13,814 bases of DNA from Alectryocaccomicrobium faecavium (GCA_018713425.1 DVOT01000076.1:1-13814), one strand, 5' to 3'. Shown: positions 6,592 through 13,558, numbered from the stretch's first letter. Made by a program: numbers and translations. Notes: a model not told the origin generated them from the letters alone.

Positions 6592-7219
6592 AAAAGATTT
6601 GCTGCTCTACGCGGTCACCGACCGGGCCTGGTTGGGCGGCCGGACGCTGGCGGAGCAGGTGGAAGAGGCGCTCCGGGGCGGCGCGACCTTCGTGCAGCTG
6701 CGCGAAAAGGAACTCGCAGGCGAGGCGCTGCTGGCCGAGGCGCGCGAAATCCAGGCCCTGTGCCGCCGCTACCGCGTGCCCTTCGTCATCGACGACGACG
6801 TGGCGCTCGCCCGGCAAATCGACGCGGACGGCGTACACGTGGGCCAAAGCGATATGGAAGCCCAAAAGGCGCGCGCCCTGCTGGGCGAGGACAAAATCCT
6901 CGGCGTTTCGGCGCAAACTGTGGAACAGGCCGTGCTCGCCGAGCAAAACGGCGCGGACTACCTGGGCGTGGGCGCGGTGTTCCCCACCGGCTCCAAGGCG
7001 GACGCGGAGGATGTGAGTTTGGATACCCTACGCGCCATCTGCCGGGCGGTTTCCATCCCCGTGGTGGCCATCGGCGGCATCGGCGCGCACAACGTGGAGC
7101 AACTGAGGGGCAGCGGCATTTGCGGCGTGGCGGTGATTAGCGCCATCTTCGCCGCCAAGGACATCCGCGCGGCTGCGGCGGAACTGAAAACGCGCACCCT
7201 GCAGGCGGTGGAAGCATGA
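6578..7219 (+). CDS. thiE: Thiamin-phosphate synthase
   Basis: 213 residues. Joins HMP pyrophosphate and thiazole phosphate to give thiamin monophosphate. Start chosen at the ATG at 6578, with AAGGAG at 6-nt spacing inside the end of thiM. TIM-barrel motifs: FVQLREKEL (38-46, the QxRxK diphosphate-binding strand), ADGVHVGQSDM (83-93), GVSAQT (109-114), YLGVGAVFPTGSK (128-140) and AIGGIGAHN (164-172). The usual IND asparagine is Asp here (VIDDDVALA, 70-78), a variant I believe is common in Firmicutes. The stop overlaps the next start as ATGA, so translation is coupled. Confidence 0.95.
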   Translation: MKCDKKDLLLYAVTDRAWLGGRTLAEQVEEALRGGATFVQLREKELAGEALLAEAREIQALCRRYRVPFVIDDDVALARQIDADGVHVGQSDMEAQKARALLGEDKILGVSAQTVEQAVLAEQNGADYLGVGAVFPTGSKADAEDVSLDTLRAICRAVSIPVVAIGGIGAHNVEQLRGSGICGVAVISAIFAAKDIRAAAAELKTRTLQAVEA

Positions 7220-7872
7220 TCCGGGGCGCGATTTTCGATCTGGACGGCACGCTGCTGGATTCCATGTCCATCTGGGACACCATCGGCGAGGATTACCTCC
7301 GCTCCCTGGGCATCGAGCCCAGAGAGAATTTGCAAGAGACGTTTGCCACCTTCACGCTGGAGCAGGCCGCGCGGTACTATCAGGAGCACTACGGCGTGAC
7401 GCTATCCGTGCCCGAAATCCTGCGCGGCATTGAGGACATGGTGGCCAGCGCCTACCGGCAAACCGTCCCCCTGAAGGCGGGCGCGGCGGATTTCCTGCGT
7501 GTGCTGAAGGAGCGCGGCGTTTCCCTGTGCGTGGCTACGGTCACGCCCGAACCGCTGGCCAGAGCGGCGCTAAGGCGACTAAACGTGCTGCCGCTGTTTC
7601 GCGATATCCTCACCTGCGCGGCGGTGGGGCATGGCAAGGAAGAACCGCACATTTACCGCGCGGCCCTGGAGCGGCTGCAAACGAAACGGTGCGAAACCGC
7701 CGTATTCGAAGACGCGCTGCACGCGCTTGCCACCGCCCGGGCGGATGGCTTTGGCGCGGTCGCGGTGTACGATTCGCACGAGCCGCGCCAGGCGGAACTG
7801 CGCGCCCTGGCCGATGTTTTTCTCGAAACCTACGAACGCGCCGGGGATTTCTGGCGCTGGGCGGGCCTGTAA
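7216..7872 (+). CDS. HAD subfamily IA phosphatase, likely thiamin-phosphate phosphatase
   Basis: 218 residues. All four HAD motifs are present: Asp8 and Asp10 in FDLDGTLLDS, Thr108 in VATVT, Lys141 in GHGKEEPHIY, and Glu165-Asp166 in VFEDALHA. An alpha-helical cap lies at about 16-85, as in subfamily IA. The start overlaps the thiE stop as ATGA and the gene is sandwiched between thiE and thiD. HAD-IA genes clustered with thiamin genes in anaerobes such as Anaerotruncus, Dorea and Syntrophomonas were shown to be thiamin monophosphate phosphatases. This gene fits that pattern, and no thiL is present here. ThiE product would become free thiamin, requiring a thiamin pyrophosphokinase elsewhere. 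Family is certain; substrate is inferred from context. Confidence 0.9.
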   Translation: MIRGAIFDLDGTLLDSMSIWDTIGEDYLRSLGIEPRENLQETFATFTLEQAARYYQEHYGVTLSVPEILRGIEDMVASAYRQTVPLKAGAADFLRVLKERGVSLCVATVTPEPLARAALRRLNVLPLFRDILTCAAVGHGKEEPHIYRAALERLQTKRCETAVFEDALHALATARADGFGAVAVYDSHEPRQAELRALADVFLETYERAGDFWRWAGL

Positions 7873-7937
7873 AGGCCAGCGGCGGATTGGGGGCACCACC
7901 TTCCGTCGCTCAACAAAAGATATGCGAGGGTAACAAA

Positions 7938-8750
7938 ATGAAAACAGCATTATCCATCGCGGGGAGCGATTCCTGCGCAGGCGCCGGCATTCAGGCAGAT
8001 CTCAAAACCATGGCGATGAACGGCGTGTACGCCACCACCGCTATCACGGCGCTCACCGCGCAAAACACCACGGGCGTCGCGGCCATCCTCGAAGTGCCGC
8101 CGGAATTCCTCGCGCAGCAGCTCGACGCGGTGTTCGCGGACATCCCGCCCGACGCGGTGAAAACCGGCATGATTCCCTCGGCGGAACTGATGCGCGTTGC
8201 AGCGCAGAAGCTCGCGGAATACGGCGCGCGCAACGTCGTGATCGACCCCGTCATGGCCGCCAGCAGCGGGTCCGGACTGATGCAATCCGGCGCGCTGGCG
8301 GCGCTCACGGACGCGCTTTTTCCGCTCGCCGCGCTGATTACGCCCAACATTCCCGAGGCACAGGCGCTTTCCGGCAAAAAAATTGACACAAAAGCCGGTA
8401 TGGAAAACGCCGCCCGGCAGCTCGGAGAGCGCTTCGGCTGCGCCGTTTTGCTCAAGGGCGGGCACCTGGGCGCGGACGCCAGCGATGTGCTCTACGCAAA
8501 CGGTACCTTACGCTGGTTTGCGGGCGCGCGCATTGCCAATCCCAATTCCCACGGCACGGGCTGCACGCTTTCCAGCGCCATCGCGGCCAATTTGGCGAAG
8601 GGCTTCCCGCTGGAGGATGCCGTGGCGCGGGGCAGGGAATACCTGCGCGGCGCGCTCGCGGCCGGGCTGAACCTCGGCAGGGGTTCCGGGCCGCTGGACC
8701 ATACCTTCGATCTCGTCAGCCGCTTTGCCCAATCCTCTGAATCTGTCTGA
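7938..8750 (+). CDS. thiD: HMP / HMP-phosphate kinase
   Basis: 270 residues. Phosphorylates hydroxymethylpyrimidine, then its phosphate, to HMP-PP. The frame is open far upstream, but the true start is the ATG at 7938: GAGGG lies 7 nt before it and the family N-terminus ALSIAGSDSCAGAGIQADLKT (4-24) follows. Other signatures are VKTGM (74-78), VIDPVMAASSG (101-111), TPNIPEA (135-141), LLKGGH (171-176) and SHGTGCTLSSAIA (204-216) with Cys209. A 65-nt spacer separates it from the HAD gene, in which I see no terminator or promoter. Confidence 0.96.
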   Translation: MKTALSIAGSDSCAGAGIQADLKTMAMNGVYATTAITALTAQNTTGVAAILEVPPEFLAQQLDAVFADIPPDAVKTGMIPSAELMRVAAQKLAEYGARNVVIDPVMAASSGSGLMQSGALAALTDALFPLAALITPNIPEAQALSGKKIDTKAGMENAARQLGERFGCAVLLKGGHLGADASDVLYANGTLRWFAGARIANPNSHGTGCTLSSAIAANLAKGFPLEDAVARGREYLRGALAAGLNLGRGSGPLDHTFDLVSRFAQSSESV

Positions 8751-8764
8751 AAGGAAGAAAATCC

Positions 8765-10069
8765 ATGAGAAATTACGCTACGCAAATGGATGCCGCCCGC
8801 CGCGGCATCGTCACCCCGGAAATGCGCGCCGTGGCGCAAAAGGAATTCCGCACGGAAGAAGAAATCCGCCAACTCGTGGCCCAGGGCCAGGTGGCCATCT
8901 GCGCCAACCGGTTGCACACCTGCATCGATCCCAACGGCGTGGGCTCCATGCTGCGCACCAAGATCAATGTGAACCTCGGCGTTTCGCGGGATTGCAAGGA
9001 CTATGACATCGAAATGCAAAAGGTGATGGCCGCCGTGAACATGGGGGCCGAGGCGATCATGGACCTTTCCTCCCATGGCAATACGCAGCCCTTCCGCCAG
9101 AAGCTCACGCATGAGTGCCCCGCCATGATCGGCACCGTGCCGGTATACGACAGCGTGATCCATTACCAGCGCGATCTGGCGACGCTCTCCGCCCAGGACT
9201 TTATCGACGTGGTGCGCCTGCACGCCGAAGACGGCGTGGACTTCGTCACCCTGCACTGCGGCATCACCCGCAAAACGATCGAGCAGATCCGGCGGCACAA
9301 GCGCAAGATGAACATCGTTTCCCGCGGGGGCTCGCTGGTGTTCGCCTGGATGAGCATGACGGGCGAGGAAAACCCCTTCTACGAGCGCTTTGATGAAATT
9401 CTGGACATTTGCCGCGAATACGACGTGACCATTTCGCTGGGCGACGCCTGCCGCCCCGGTTGCCTGGCCGACGCCAGCGACGTGTGCCAGATCGAAGAAC
9501 TGGTGCGCCTGGGCGAGCTGACCAAGCGCGCCTGGGAAAAAGACGTGCAGGTGATGGTCGAGGGCCCGGGCCATATGCCCATCGACCAGATCGCGGCGAA
9601 CATGAAATTGCAGCAGACGATTTGCCAGGGCGCGCCGTTTTACGTGCTCGGCCCCATTGTCACCGACATCGCGCCCGGCTACGACCACATCACATCGGCC
9701 ATTGGCGGCGCGATTGCGGCCAGCGCGGGCGCGGCGTTCCTGTGCTACGTTACCCCCGCGGAGCACCTCGCGCTGCCCAATGTGGAGGACGTGAAACAGG
9801 GCATCATCGCCGCGCGCATCGCGGCGCACGCGGCGGACATCGCCAAAAAAGTGCCCCACGCGCGGGATCTGGACGACGCCATGGCCGACGCGCGCAGAAC
9901 CTTCGATTGGGAAAAGCAGTGGGAGTGCTCCATCGATCCGGAAACGGCGCGCGCCATCCGCGAAAGTCGCGCGCCCGAGCACGAGGACAGCTGCTCCATG
10001 TGCGGCAAATTCTGTGCCGTGCGCAGCATGAACAAGGCGCTCAGCGGCGAATACATCGACATCCTGTAA
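8765..10069 (+). CDS. thiC: Phosphomethylpyrimidine synthase, short form
   Basis: 434 residues, ATG after AAGGAAG at 7-nt spacing, 14 nt behind thiD. Non-canonical radical SAM enzyme converting aminoimidazole ribotide to HMP phosphate, with CO and formate as by-products. Core motifs are GVGSMLRTKINVN, MGAEAIMDLSSHG, GPGHMPID, and the C-terminal cluster loop with Cys410, Cys413 and Cys417 (DSCSMCGKFCAV). The protein lacks the extra N-terminal domain of the roughly 630-residue proteobacterial and plant enzymes. The cluster spacing is CX2CX3C rather than the textbook CX2CX4C (see findings). It is the last gene of the thiamin operon. Confidence 0.97.
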   Translation: MRNYATQMDAARRGIVTPEMRAVAQKEFRTEEEIRQLVAQGQVAICANRLHTCIDPNGVGSMLRTKINVNLGVSRDCKDYDIEMQKVMAAVNMGAEAIMDLSSHGNTQPFRQKLTHECPAMIGTVPVYDSVIHYQRDLATLSAQDFIDVVRLHAEDGVDFVTLHCGITRKTIEQIRRHKRKMNIVSRGGSLVFAWMSMTGEENPFYERFDEILDICREYDVTISLGDACRPGCLADASDVCQIEELVRLGELTKRAWEKDVQVMVEGPGHMPIDQIAANMKLQQTICQGAPFYVLGPIVTDIAPGYDHITSAIGGAIAASAGAAFLCYVTPAEHLALPNVEDVKQGIIAARIAAHAADIAKKVPHARDLDDAMADARRTFDWEKQWECSIDPETARAIRESRAPEHEDSCSMCGKFCAVRSMNKALSGEYIDIL

Positions 10070-10106
10070 ACCGCGGCGCGGCATTGCGCGCTACAAAGAG
10101 CGATAC

Positions 10107-10180
10107 AAAAATGGTAGCTGGAATGGATCGAGGTGTTTACTCCCGTGAAGGAGGATTAACCGATTCGCATCCAGCTACCA
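10107..10180 (-). ncRNA. Candidate small RNA with intrinsic terminator
   Basis: Read on the minus strand, the first 11 nt after a predicted transcription start (UGGUAGCUGGA, 10180-10170) pair perfectly with 10122-10112, and the pairing is followed by five U (10111-10107). Inside, AUCG (10164-10161) pairs with CGAU (10130-10127) and CUCC (10153-10150) with GGAG (10143-10140), giving one long interrupted hairpin. The apical arm contains CCUCCUU (10154-10148), complementary to the core ribosome binding site AAGGAGG. No coding frame is evident. It may instead be only a terminator shared by the two converging operons. Confidence 0.45.
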
Positions 10181-10190
10181 ATTTTAGTTT
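10112..10190 (+). terminator. Terminator of the thiamin operon (shared hairpin)
   Basis: On the plus strand the same 11-bp stem (10112-10122 with 10170-10180), 43 nt after the thiC stop, is followed by ATTTTAGTTT. The 47-nt loop is long for an intrinsic terminator, but it folds further on itself. It probably ends thiC transcription here. Confidence 0.5.
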
Positions 10191-10213
10191 AAGCGCTTTT
10201 CCCGTCCTGTCAA
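10186..10213 (-). promoter_or_regulatory. Promoter of the small RNA candidate
   Basis: Minus strand TTGACA (10213-10208), 16 nt, TAAACT (10191-10186). The expected start, about 10180, is exactly the first base of the 11-bp terminal stem. The same two hexamers form the oadB promoter at 13707-13735, with a 17-nt spacer there. Confidence 0.5.
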
Positions 10214-10249
10214 GAGATAGCGAAAATTTTTCCCTTTTTCAAAGAAACC

Positions 10250-11086
10250 TCATTGTTCTGAGAATGCCGCTTGTGAAACATCCAAATTTTCGCCATCGGA
10301 AACCATTGTCACGCTGCCCAGCCGGGTGAGATACACCGTCGCGCCCAGGGAAGAAAGAATGTGCACGACGGTTTCATCCTCTGGGTTCTCCGCATCGCTG
10401 GTGATCACGGCGTATTCCGGTGAGACTGCCTGGAAAAACGCGCTGCTAAGCGCTTCATAGCCGCCATGGTGCGGCACTTTCAGCACATCGCTGGCCAAAT
10501 CCCCCTCCTCGAGCAGTTCAAAGAGCCGGTCGTTTTCCGCGTCCGCCGCAAAGAGAAAACTCGTTTGCCCATATTCCACGCGGACAACGAGGGACATATC
10601 GTTGGAAGCATTCTCCCCTGCGTAAGAATGTTGCGCCGCGTCAACGGCATATTGCGCGCCATCAATGGCAAAGGCCACGTCCTCCGCCAGCACCACCGGC
10701 TGAATGCCCTGGCTTTCCAGCGCATCGCGGTATTGCCGCACCTGTTTGCTATCCTTTTCCCAAGCGCATTCGTACACCGTGCCCACGCTGAACGCTTCGA
10801 GCACTTTATCGGCCCCGCCCACGTGGTCCTTATCGAAGTGCGTGATGATTATAACGTCGATGTGCGAAACGTCCCGGGAGCGCAAAAAATCCACCAGATC
10901 TTCGCCCGTTTTATTTTTGCCGGTATCGATCACCACAACGCTATGTTCCGTCAGCAAAACGGCAGCGTCCGCCTTGCCCACATCCAAAAACACCACTTCC
11001 AGCCATTCGCTTTCTTCCCTCGCGCTCCCCGGCACGCAAAAGAGCGCCAAAAATACGCAGAGCATTGCCAAGCATTTCCGAAACAT
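10250..11086 (-). CDS. Exported ComEC-type metallo-beta-lactamase-fold protein
   Basis: 278 residues, ATG after AGGAGG. Residues 1-22 form a signal peptide or lipid-free export signal (CLAMLCVFLALFCVPGSA). The rest is the metallo-hydrolase domain found at the C-terminus of the competence protein ComEC, here standing alone: LDVGKADAAVL (34-44), IDTGKN (53-58), the metal site THFDKDHVGG (82-91), a possible metal-bridging Asp183 in FAADAE, and VPHHGG (204-209). Stand-alone relatives are thought to be extracytoplasmic phosphodiesterases or nucleases, but the substrate is not established. The usual FTGD motif reads FAAD. It lies 18 nt after the LacI gene on the same strand, so it is probably co-transcribed with it. 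Confidence 0.88.
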   Translation of the reverse strand: MFRKCLAMLCVFLALFCVPGSAREESEWLEVVFLDVGKADAAVLLTEHSVVVIDTGKNKTGEDLVDFLRSRDVSHIDVIIITHFDKDHVGGADKVLEAFSVGTVYECAWEKDSKQVRQYRDALESQGIQPVVLAEDVAFAIDGAQYAVDAAQHSYAGENASNDMSLVVRVEYGQTSFLFAADAENDRLFELLEEGDLASDVLKVPHHGGYEALSSAFFQAVSPEYAVITSDAENPEDETVVHILSSLGATVYLTRLGSVTMVSDGENLDVSQAAFSEQ

Positions 11087-11104
11087 TCTGTACCTCCTGC
11101 CCTG

Positions 11105-12112
11105 TCACCGCCAAACGGCGGTGGATTGGCGCTCTATAAATGTAAGCGGGTTCACATAGTGGGTAGTTTCCCCATTTTGAATGCTATCATACAGCATGCG
11201 AAACGCGCGCGCGCCAAAATCGCGCTTATCGATGGCAAACGTCGTGAGCGGCGGATTGGTAAACTTGGAAAACGCAATGTCGTCAAATCCCATGACGGCG
11301 ACGTCTTCCGGGATACGCAAGCCCGCGCGCGTGAAAGCCGTATACGCGCCAATGGCCGTAAGGTCGTTCACGCAAATGACGGCCGTGAAGGGTTTGCCGC
11401 GCTCCATGAGCCGGCGCGCCAGGGCGTAGCCATCGTCCATGGACGTGCTGAAATCCGGCGAACCCTCCACCAATAGATCGGTGCCGCAGGCAAGGCGCAA
11501 GCTTTCCAGCATGGCGACATAGCCACGGATGCGCATATCCGATTGCATGCTGCTGGTGAGCCCTGTGAGGAAGGCGATATCCCGGTGCCCACGATCGTAC
11601 AGATGCAGCATACCCTTGCGCATGGCGGAAACAAAATCGTTTTCGATGGAGGAGCATTGCTCCCGATCCACATCGTAATACCCGCTGGTGATCACTCGGA
11701 TGCCGCGGCCAGCCACGCGCCGCAGCGTTTCCGCGCCATAGTGCCGGGGCGGAGCCATGATAAACAGCCCATCCAGGCGGCGGGAAATCGCGTTGTCAAA
11801 ATATTCCTGAAAGCGGCGCTGGCTGGCGCAGATGCTCACAAAATAGCCCTTTTCGCTGGCGCATTCCTCAAAGCTGCGGATGATTTCGCCATAGAGGGGA
11901 TTGGTCGCATCGTCCATAAAAATCGCCAGTTGCTTGGTTTGGCGCTGCGATAGGCTGCGCGCCACAAAATCGGGCCGGTAATCCAGTTCGCGCACCGCGT
12001 CCATCACGCGCTTGGTGGTTTCAGGCGATATATGCTTGGTGTGGTTCAACACATAGGAAACCGTCGCCGTAGAAACGCCCGCCAGGCGCGCCACATCCGC
12101 TCTCGTCACCAT
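11105..12112 (-). CDS. LacI-family transcriptional regulator
   Basis: 335 residues from the ATG at 12112, preceded by GGGGAG at 7-nt spacing. The open frame runs further upstream to 12220, but that stretch contains the promoter, and the family N-terminus starts at 12112. Helix-turn-helix at 3-23 (TRADVARLAGVSTATVSYVLN), hinge helix PDFVARSL at 47-54, and a periplasmic-binding-protein-like effector domain from about 60 to the end with GLFIM, ICVNDLTAIGAY and VAVMGFDDIAFSKF landmarks, which place it in the sugar- or nucleoside-responsive LacI/GalR group. It follows the decarboxylase genes on the same strand but has its own operator-bearing promoter. Shared operator halves suggest that it regulates both itself and oadB. 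The effector is unknown. Confidence 0.93.
   Translation of the reverse strand: MVTRADVARLAGVSTATVSYVLNHTKHISPETTKRVMDAVRELDYRPDFVARSLSQRQTKQLAIFMDDATNPLYGEIIRSFEECASEKGYFVSICASQRRFQEYFDNAISRRLDGLFIMAPPRHYGAETLRRVAGRGIRVITSGYYDVDREQCSSIENDFVSAMRKGMLHLYDRGHRDIAFLTGLTSSMQSDMRIRGYVAMLESLRLACGTDLLVEGSPDFSTSMDDGYALARRLMERGKPFTAVICVNDLTAIGAYTAFTRAGLRIPEDVAVMGFDDIAFSKFTNPPLTTFAIDKRDFGARAFRMLYDSIQNGETTHYVNPLTFIERQSTAVWR
11106..11123. repeat. Perfect GC-rich hairpin at the end of the LacI gene
   Basis: CACCGCC (11106-11112) and GGCGGTG (11117-11123) form a 7-bp stem with a 4-nt loop spanning the LacI stop codon. No T-run follows on either strand, so it is not a normal intrinsic terminator. In the minus-strand transcript it ends about 9 nt before the AGGAGG of the next gene and may protect or attenuate that message. 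Confidence 0.4.
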
Positions 12113-12119
12113 AACAAAA

Positions 12120-12193
12120 CTCCCCGTTCGCTTCCATTTCGCATTTGCATGTATAGTACTACATGCGAGTGCGAATGTCAAGCCAACGGGGAG
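12120..12193. repeat. 74-bp nested dyad over the lacI promoter
   Basis: Four arm pairs share one centre at 12156.5: 12120-12128 with 12185-12193 (CTCCCCGTT / AACGGGGAG), 12130-12133 with 12180-12183 (GCTT / AAGC), 12138-12143 with 12170-12175 (TTCGCA / TGCGAA), and 12147-12153 with 12160-12166 (GCATGTA / TACATGC). Counting all positions, 27 of 37 are complementary. The inner arms look like a LacI-type operator. In the minus-strand message the outer right-hand arm is the lacI ribosome binding site and is followed by TTTTGTT, so a read-through transcript would form a terminator-like hairpin that hides that site. Confidence 0.7.
12153..12181 (-). promoter_or_regulatory. lacI-type gene promoter
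   Basis: Minus strand TTGACA (12181-12176), exactly 17 nt, TACTAT (12158-12153). Expected start near 12146. The palindrome GCATGTA-6-TACATGC (12147-12166) covers the -10 and start region, which is a repressor position and suggests autoregulation. Confidence 0.75.
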
Positions 12194-12253
12194 GCAATTT
12201 TGGCTCAATGGGGGCCGCAAAATGGCGTTATGCCACAGCGCGGGAAAGCGGGC

Positions 12254-12412
12254 TTATTGGTCGCCGCCGTCCTCCTTCTTTTTGCCGGTTACGCTGTTGA
12301 GAATCATGATCATGAGGAACACGACAAAAATCACAATGAAGATGCCCAGCATGCCCATGCCCATGATGGGCAGAGAATCGAGAAACGCCTGAAAATCAAT
12401 ATGGAAATCCAT
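12254..12412 (-). CDS. Mini gamma-subunit-like membrane protein of a Na+ decarboxylase
   Basis: 52 residues: ATG at 12412 with AAGGAGGG at 7-nt spacing, stop TAA at 12256-12254. One transmembrane helix at about 16-38 (IMGMGMLGIFIVIFVVFLMIMI) is followed by a short charged tail NSVTGKKKEDGGDQ. Its place 13 nt after the beta-subunit gene, its single N-terminal helix and its charged tail match the OadG/MmdD gamma subunits that tether the carboxyltransferase to the membrane beta subunit, but it lacks their long Ala/Pro linker and is shorter than typical. Assignment rests mainly on context and topology. Confidence 0.75.
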   Translation of the reverse strand: MDFHIDFQAFLDSLPIMGMGMLGIFIVIFVVFLMIMILNSVTGKKKEDGGDQ

Positions 12413-12425
12413 GAATATACCCTCC

Positions 12426-13544
12426 TTACACAACCAACGCCATAATCAGGCCGCCTGCGATGACCGATGCGATCTGGCCGGCCACATTCGCGCCCGCCGC
12501 GTGCATGAGCAGGAAATTGTTCGGGTCTTCCTTAAGGCCCATCTTATGCACAACGCGCGACGCCATCGGGAACGCGGAAATACCCGCCGCGCCGACCATC
12601 GGATTGATCTTTTCCTTGAGGAACAGGTTCAGCAGCTTGGCAAAGAGCACGCCGCCAAACGTATCGAAAATAAAGGCGACCAGGCCCAACGCCAGGATCA
12701 TCAGGGTTTCCGGCTGGAGGAACTCGCTAGCCTGCATGCTGAAGGCCACCGTAATGCCTAAGAAGAGGGTGATCAGATTGGCGAGCACTTTCTGCGCGGT
12801 TTCAGACAGCGAATTGAGCACGCCGCATTCGCGCAGCAGGTTGCCGAACATCAAGAAACCAATCAGCGCCACAGAATCCGGCGCGGCCAGGCCAGCGATC
12901 ATGGTCACCAAAATGGGGAACAGGATGCGCGTGGTTTTGCTGATCTGCTTGGGGTTGTACGGCATGCGGATGAGGCGCTCTTTTTTGGTGGTGATCAGGC
13001 GGATGCAGGGGGGCTGCACAATCGGCACCAGCGCCATATACGAGTACGCCGCTACTACAATGGCGCCCATATATTTTGTGCCATAATGCTCGGCTACCAC
13101 GATGGAAGTGGGGCCGTCCGCCGCGCCAATGATGGCGATGGAAGCCGCGTCCGTAAGGTCAAAGCCCAGGAGCGACGCCATGGAAAGCGTGAAGAAAATG
13201 CCAAACTGCGCCGCCGCGCCAAACAACAGCATCTTCGGGTTGGAAAGCAAGGGCCCGAAATCAATCATGGCGCCAATGCCGATGAAGAGCAAAAGCGGGA
13301 ACAGCTCGTTGCGGATACCGGCATTGTACAGCGTTTCCAAAACAGCGGCAACGCCCGTGGTCTCCGCGGCTTCCGCCACTGCAGGGAGCGGCAGGTTGAT
13401 GAGGATCGCGCCGAAGCCCATCGGCAAAAGCAACGTGGGTTCCATGTCCTTCTTGATGGCGAGGTAAATCAGCAGCGCGCCGATTGCCCACATCACCACC
13501 ATTTGCCAGGTGATCGACTGAAAGTTCTCGAGAAAGACGTGCAT
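12426..13544 (-). CDS. oadB: Na+-translocating decarboxylase beta subunit
   Basis: 372 residues, polytopic membrane protein, ATG with AAGGAGG upstream. The beta subunit decarboxylates carboxybiotin and exports Na+. Signatures are GIGAMIDFGPLLSNP (88-102), GAADGPTSIV (140-149), AYSYMALVPIVQPP (166-179), GAAGISAFPMASRVVHKMG (318-336) and HAAGANVAGQIASVIAGG (348-365). Residues shown to matter in Klebsiella OadB (Asp203, Tyr229, Asn373, Gly377, Ser382, Arg389, Asn412) all map here with identical spacing: Asp143, Tyr169, Asn314, Gly318, Ser323, Arg330 and Asn353. The pump therefore looks intact. Oxaloacetate, methylmalonyl-CoA and glutaconyl-CoA systems share this subunit, so the substrate is undecided. 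No alpha or biotin-carrier subunit is adjacent: a promoter lies directly upstream and the LacI gene downstream. Confidence 0.95.
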   Translation of the reverse strand: MHVFLENFQSITWQMVVMWAIGALLIYLAIKKDMEPTLLLPMGFGAILINLPLPAVAEAAETTGVAAVLETLYNAGIRNELFPLLLFIGIGAMIDFGPLLSNPKMLLFGAAAQFGIFFTLSMASLLGFDLTDAASIAIIGAADGPTSIVVAEHYGTKYMGAIVVAAYSYMALVPIVQPPCIRLITTKKERLIRMPYNPKQISKTTRILFPILVTMIAGLAAPDSVALIGFLMFGNLLRECGVLNSLSETAQKVLANLITLFLGITVAFSMQASEFLQPETLMILALGLVAFIFDTFGGVLFAKLLNLFLKEKINPMVGAAGISAFPMASRVVHKMGLKEDPNNFLLMHAAGANVAGQIASVIAGGLIMALVV

Positions 13545-13558
13545 GGGAAACCATCCTC

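Noticed and set aside
8492..10084. A 530-codon open frame on the minus strand opposite thiC
   Set aside because: It mirrors the GC-rich codon pattern of thiC, is rich in His, Arg, Gly and Ala with no domain, and has no ribosome binding site; thiC is unmistakable on the other strand.
10466..11476. Plus-strand open frame opposite the metallo-hydrolase and lacI genes
   Set aside because: Antisense shadow of two genes with clear motifs; no ribosome binding site or family resemblance.
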